Assembly: GCF_900544955.1 (NCBI RefSeq)
Contig: NZ_UQXD01000043.1
Coordinates: forward strand, 1-19,410
From: an uncultured Oscillibacter sp.
GTDB taxonomy: Bacteria > Bacillota > Clostridia > Oscillospirales > Oscillospiraceae
Direction of reading: 5' to 3'
DNA length: 19,410 nt
Shown: positions 16,563 through 19,410 of the stretch, piece by piece
Layout of the letters: each line of letters starts with the position of its first letter
How positions within the stretch are numbered: position 1 is the stretch's first letter
Made by a program: the position numbers and the translations under genes
The notes under the pieces: generated by a model
What the model saw: only the letters and a program-made list of their open reading frames with translations
Told to the model about the DNA's origin: nothing
Database searches by the model: none

Positions 16563-16649
16563 TATCATAGGCTTTTTACAAGGGCAAGTCAAGTGGTTGT
16601 CAACCCCCCGGCCGGCGGTGAGCGGTTGATGCGAAAGGTGGCAGAAGAT

Positions 16650-17438
16650 ATGGCAAAAGAGCAGATATCCAGCATCCTGCGGGCGCTCCGGATTCTGGAA
16701 TGCTTTATGGACGGCGAGACGGAGTGGACGCTGAAGGCGCTGGTGGAGCATCTGGGCCTGCCCACCACCACGGTCTTCCGCCAGGTCTCCACGCTGGCGG
16801 AGCGGCAGTATCTGGAGCAGGACCCCGTCCGCAAGAGCTACCGTCCCGGGCCGCGGCTGCTGCTGCTCTCCAGCGCCATTCTGGGCCAGTCGGACCTGCG
16901 GCGCACCGCCCGGCCGGAGCTGGAGCGCCTCAGCGACACGTTGAAGGAGACCATCAACCTCAGCGTGCTGCTGGAGCGGGACATCTTCTATTTGGATAAG
17001 GTGGAGACCCACCGCTCCATCGTCTGCAACACCCAGGTGGGCAGCCGGGCCCCGGCCTATGCCACCAGCGCCGGAAAGGCCATGCTGGCCTGTCAGGACG
17101 ACGATCAGATCGAGGCGTACTGCCGCTGGATGGAGGAGGCGGCCTATCCCCTCACCGGGAAGACCATCACCTCGCCGGAGCGGCTGCGGGAGGAGCTGGC
17201 CGCCGCCAGGCTCCGGGGCTACGCCATCGACGACGGGGAGATTGAGGACGGGCTGCTGTGCGTGGCCGCGCCCATCTGCGATATGAACCACCGGCCGGTG
17301 GGGGCGGTGAGCGTCTCCGGGCCGGACTACCGGATGCAGGCGGACCAGGCGGTGATGATCCGGGAGGTGTGCCGCACCGCCCAGAACATCTCCCGCCTGC
17401 TGGGTTACCGGGGAACGTTGAGAAGAGAGACCATATAA
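16650..17438 (+). CDS. IclR-family transcriptional regulator
   Basis: A 262-residue regulator, normal for the family. The N-terminal winged helix (ISSILRALRILECFMDGETEWTLKALVEHLGLPTTTVFRQVSTLAERQYLEQ) is followed by the ligand-binding domain with NLSVLLERDIFYLDKVE, the PAYATSAGKAMLA signature and GLLCVAAPICDMNHRPVGAVSVSGP. I choose the ATG at 16650 because AAAGGTGG lies eight bases upstream; ATG 16629 is a weaker choice, and starts further up overlap the promoter. IclR proteins often sense sugar acids, aromatic acids or pyruvate-related metabolites. Its neighbours, an SDR 19 bases downstream and divergent PFOR, fit a carbon-catabolism role. Confidence 0.92.
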   Translation: MAKEQISSILRALRILECFMDGETEWTLKALVEHLGLPTTTVFRQVSTLAERQYLEQDPVRKSYRPGPRLLLLSSAILGQSDLRRTARPELERLSDTLKETINLSVLLERDIFYLDKVETHRSIVCNTQVGSRAPAYATSAGKAMLACQDDDQIEAYCRWMEEAAYPLTGKTITSPERLREELAAARLRGYAIDDGEIEDGLLCVAAPICDMNHRPVGAVSVSGPDYRMQADQAVMIREVCRTAQNISRLLGYRGTLRRETI

Positions 17439-17457
17439 TGGAAAGGGGCGTTTTATC

Positions 17458-18267
17458 ATGGATCACAGCGCGTATCTGAAGTCCGTATTCGGCCTGGAGG
17501 GAAAGACGGCTCTGGTCACCGGGGCGGCGGGCGGCATCGGCGCCGCCATCAGCGAGGGGCTGGCCTACGCCGGCGCAGAGGTGGCCCTGTGCGGCCGGAC
17601 CCTGGAGAAGTGCCGGGCGCTGGAGGAGACCATCTGCCAGCGCGGGGGCAAGGCCACCGCCCACCACCTGGACGTGGCGGACATGGACAGCATCCGCCGC
17701 TGCGTGGAGGAGGTCCTGGCCCGGTACGGCAAGATCGACGTGCTCTTCAACGTGGCGGGCATCAACAAGCGGGAGGGCGTCCTGGACGTGGAGGAGGAGA
17801 CCTACGACCGCATCATGAACACCAACCTGAAGGGCGTCTACTTCATGAGCCAGGCGGTGGCCCGGGAGATGTACAAGCGCAAGAGCGGCAGCATCGTCAA
17901 CATCGGCTCCCACAACGACACCGCCATGCTGGGCGGCTGCTCCGTCTACGGCGCGGCCAAGAGCGGCGTCATCGCCCTCACCCGGTCTCTGGCGGTGGAG
18001 TGCGCCCGGTACGGCATCCGCTGCAACGCCATCAGCCCCGGCCACATCATGACGGAGCTGACCCAGGTGAGCTGGGACAGCCCCACCCGGGCCCCCTACA
18101 TGCGGGAGCGGATCGCCATGGAGCGGGGCGGCCAGCCGGAGGAGCTGGTGGGCATGGCCATTCTCCTGGCCTCCGACGCCTCCAGCTACATGACCGGCCA
18201 GACCTACCACATCGACGGCGGCTGTCTCTGCGGCGGCACCCCCTGGGAGTACGACACGAAGTACTGA
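17458..18267 (+). CDS. SDR-family oxidoreductase, gluconate 5-dehydrogenase-like
   Basis: A 269-residue classical short-chain dehydrogenase. TGAAGGIG (21-28) is the dinucleotide-binding glycine motif, NVAG (98-101) the structural motif, and Ser151, Tyr164 and Lys168 (YGAAK) the catalytic set with normal spacing. FGLEGKTALVTG at the start and INKR after NVAG recall gluconate 5-dehydrogenase and KduD-type sugar-acid dehydrogenases; this is family resemblance, not proof of substrate. The C-terminal tail GGTPWEYDTKY is a subgroup trait. AAAGGGG precedes the ATG by nine bases. It follows iclR closely and is probably co-transcribed with it. Confidence 0.9.
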   Translation: MDHSAYLKSVFGLEGKTALVTGAAGGIGAAISEGLAYAGAEVALCGRTLEKCRALEETICQRGGKATAHHLDVADMDSIRRCVEEVLARYGKIDVLFNVAGINKREGVLDVEEETYDRIMNTNLKGVYFMSQAVAREMYKRKSGSIVNIGSHNDTAMLGGCSVYGAAKSGVIALTRSLAVECARYGIRCNAISPGHIMTELTQVSWDSPTRAPYMRERIAMERGGQPEELVGMAILLASDASSYMTGQTYHIDGGCLCGGTPWEYDTKY

Positions 18268-18289
18268 CCCGGCAAAGCGCAAAACAATT

Positions 18290-18317
18290 GGAGGCCCGGC
18301 CATTTGGCCGGGCCTCC
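18290..18317. terminator. bidirectional terminator between the SDR and DUF4173 genes
   Basis: GGAGGCCCGGCC (18290-18301) pairs exactly with GGCCGGGCCTCC (18306-18317) around ATTT. The convergent genes end at 18267 and 18335. On the plus strand CTCCGTTTT follows; on the minus strand AATTGTTTT follows, so it can serve both. Confidence 0.85.
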
Positions 18318-18334
18318 CTCCGTTTTCCGGGGGA

Positions 18335-19410
18335 TCAGCGAAAAGCCGCCGCCGGGGAGAGGGTCATGACCCTGGGGACGGCCCCGCCGCCGGAGGGCCG
18401 GGGGGCGGAGTCCCCGCCCCGGGCCGCGAGGCAGGCGGAGAGGGACCAGGTCCGCCAGTCGGCGCACGCCGCCCGGGCGGACGCCCGGCGTTGGGACAGC
18501 AGGGCGGCCAGGGTGTCGTCCCGGCCCCACCAGTCCCCCTCGTAGGCGGACAGGGGGCGGCTGCCGTCCAGCCGCTCCAGCTGGGACAGGGCGTCGTAGG
18601 AGAGGGAGTAGGCCAGGTAGTGGACGCTGAGGGTGGGGCTCTCCCCATCCAGATACCGGTCCACCTGGTTCCGGGCCACCAGGTAGTCCACGGGGACGCA
18701 GTTGATCGCCAGCCAGCCCGCCAGGGCCAGGGGGAAGGCCAGGCGGCAGAAGGAGGCGGCGGGTTTTTGCACCTTCCGGGCCGCCGCCAGGAAGAAGAGG
18801 GCCATCATCCCCATGCCCCAGTAGGTCATGCAGCGCTTGAAGCTGAGGCCGTAGGCGGAGACGTAGAGGGTCATCCGCCAGGCGGCGGAGGCCAGCAGCA
18901 CCAGGCTCTCCCCCACCAGCACCGCCGCCAGGAGCCGCAGGAGCTTCCAGCTCCGGCCGCCGGGCCGGGCGGCCCACAGCGCGGCCAGCAGGGCGGTGAG
19001 ATTCACCAGGGTGACCCCCACCATCTGGAAAAAGCCGCTGCGGGCCCACTCCGCGTAGCGGATGCCCTGCTGGGCCAGGTATGCCGCCCCGCCGAAGAGC
19101 CCGGCGGACTGGACCGCCAGAAACAGCAGGTACAGCCCGTCCAGGGCCGCCAGCACCACCAGGAAGATCAGGGGGTCCAGGGCCGGGGCCTTGGCCTCCT
19201 GCCGCGTCAGGGGCAGGGGGCGGCGGAGGCGGTAGAGCAGGCCGAAGCAGAAGGGGGTGAGGCAGAGGGCCCAGAGAAACTTGCCCAGGCCCGCGGCGAA
19301 ATGGACCCGGACGAAGGACCGCAGCGCCGCCGTGGAGGCGGCGAACAGGGCGTCGCCGGAGGCCAGCACCGGCACGCCGGGCAGACACAGCGGGCGGCTG
19401 GTGAGATAGG
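18335..19410 (-). CDS. DUF4173-type integral membrane protein (5' end outside window)
   Basis: At least 357 residues, with the frame still open at the right edge (YLTSRPLCLPGVPVLASGD), so the N terminus is missing. It has about six to seven hydrophobic segments, with the stretches FLAVQSAGLFGG, YAEWARSGFFQM, AAWRMTLYVSAYGLSFKRC and PVDYLVARNQVDRYLDG, which I recognise as the DUF4173 pattern. The C-terminal ~120 residues are hydrophilic (WWGRDDTLAALLSQRRAS and onward) and probably cytoplasmic or extracellular. Function of the family is unknown. It is convergent with the SDR gene and shares its terminator. Confidence 0.8.
   Translation of the reverse strand, partial: YLTSRPLCLPGVPVLASGDALFAASTAALRSFVRVHFAAGLGKFLWALCLTPFCFGLLYRLRRPLPLTRQEAKAPALDPLIFLVVLAALDGLYLLFLAVQSAGLFGGAAYLAQQGIRYAEWARSGFFQMVGVTLVNLTALLAALWAARPGGRSWKLLRLLAAVLVGESLVLLASAAWRMTLYVSAYGLSFKRCMTYWGMGMMALFFLAAARKVQKPAASFCRLAFPLALAGWLAINCVPVDYLVARNQVDRYLDGESPTLSVHYLAYSLSYDALSQLERLDGSRPLSAYEGDWWGRDDTLAALLSQRRASARAACADWRTWSLSACLAARGGDSAPRPSGGGAVPRVMTLSPAAAFR

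Noticed and set aside
18204..19388. Second minus-strand frame of about 394 codons over the DUF4173 gene
   Set aside because: Its product is Gly/Pro/Arg/Ala-rich without membrane segments, whereas the alternative frame gives a membrane protein with recognisable family motifs.

Overview
The window reads as chromosome of a GC-rich, anaerobic member of the Clostridia. A gut Oscillospiraceae-type organism (Flavonifractor/Lawsonibacter-like) is the best guess. The grounds are very high GC, the Firmicute gene order rimP-nusA-ylxR-ylxQ-infB, strong AGGAGG-type ribosome sites, a single-chain pyruvate:ferredoxin oxidoreductase, and protein sequences of clostridial type. No phage, insertion sequence, CRISPR array, rRNA or tRNA was seen. 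The assignment is inference; no database was searched.

Layout. (1) 1-3374, minus strand: a translation/transcription operon, rimP-nusA-ylxR-ylxQ-infB, with a readable promoter and a leader hairpin that looks like an intrinsic attenuator. The YlxQ (L7Ae-type) protein carries a long basic tail built of 48-bp repeats. infB breaks off within 20 bases of the left edge, where base composition also changes. (2) 3436-5468, minus strand: a metal-uptake operon, Fur/Zur-type regulator, ABC ATPase, ABC permease, behind a perfect TTGACA-N16-TATAAT promoter overlapped by a Fur-type palindrome. No substrate-binding protein gene is present. (3) 5744-7352: a MarR regulator and an iron-sulfur flavoprotein-like reductase on the minus strand, then a divergent promoter region. 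(4) 7353-9265, plus strand: a sugar-phosphate-type nucleotidyltransferase and a membrane-anchored SGNH hydrolase. (5) 9354-12350, plus strand: a three-gene cassette, a LarA-like (nickel-pincer racemase superfamily) protein followed by a split UxaA/SuyAB-type dehydratase or lyase, with its own promoter and a strong terminator. (6) 12451-16436, minus strand: pyruvate:ferredoxin oxidoreductase followed by a FabZ-like hotdog dehydratase. (7) 16534-18317, plus strand: an IclR regulator divergent from the oxidoreductase, then an SDR dehydrogenase of the gluconate-5-dehydrogenase type and a terminator. (8) 18335 to the right edge, minus strand: a DUF4173-type membrane protein, cut by the window.

How it may fit together. 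Regions 5 to 7 look like a hydroxy-acid or sugar-acid fermentation neighbourhood: epimerisation (LarA-like), dehydration or lyase chemistry (UxaA/SuyAB-like), an SDR that could oxidise a sugar acid, an IclR regulator of the kind often controlling such pathways, and PFOR to consume pyruvate. The LarA-like plus split-UxaA cassette is the best candidate for an undescribed pathway. Its substrate cannot be read from the sequence. Many transcription units end in long perfect GC hairpins, several with weak or absent U-tracts.
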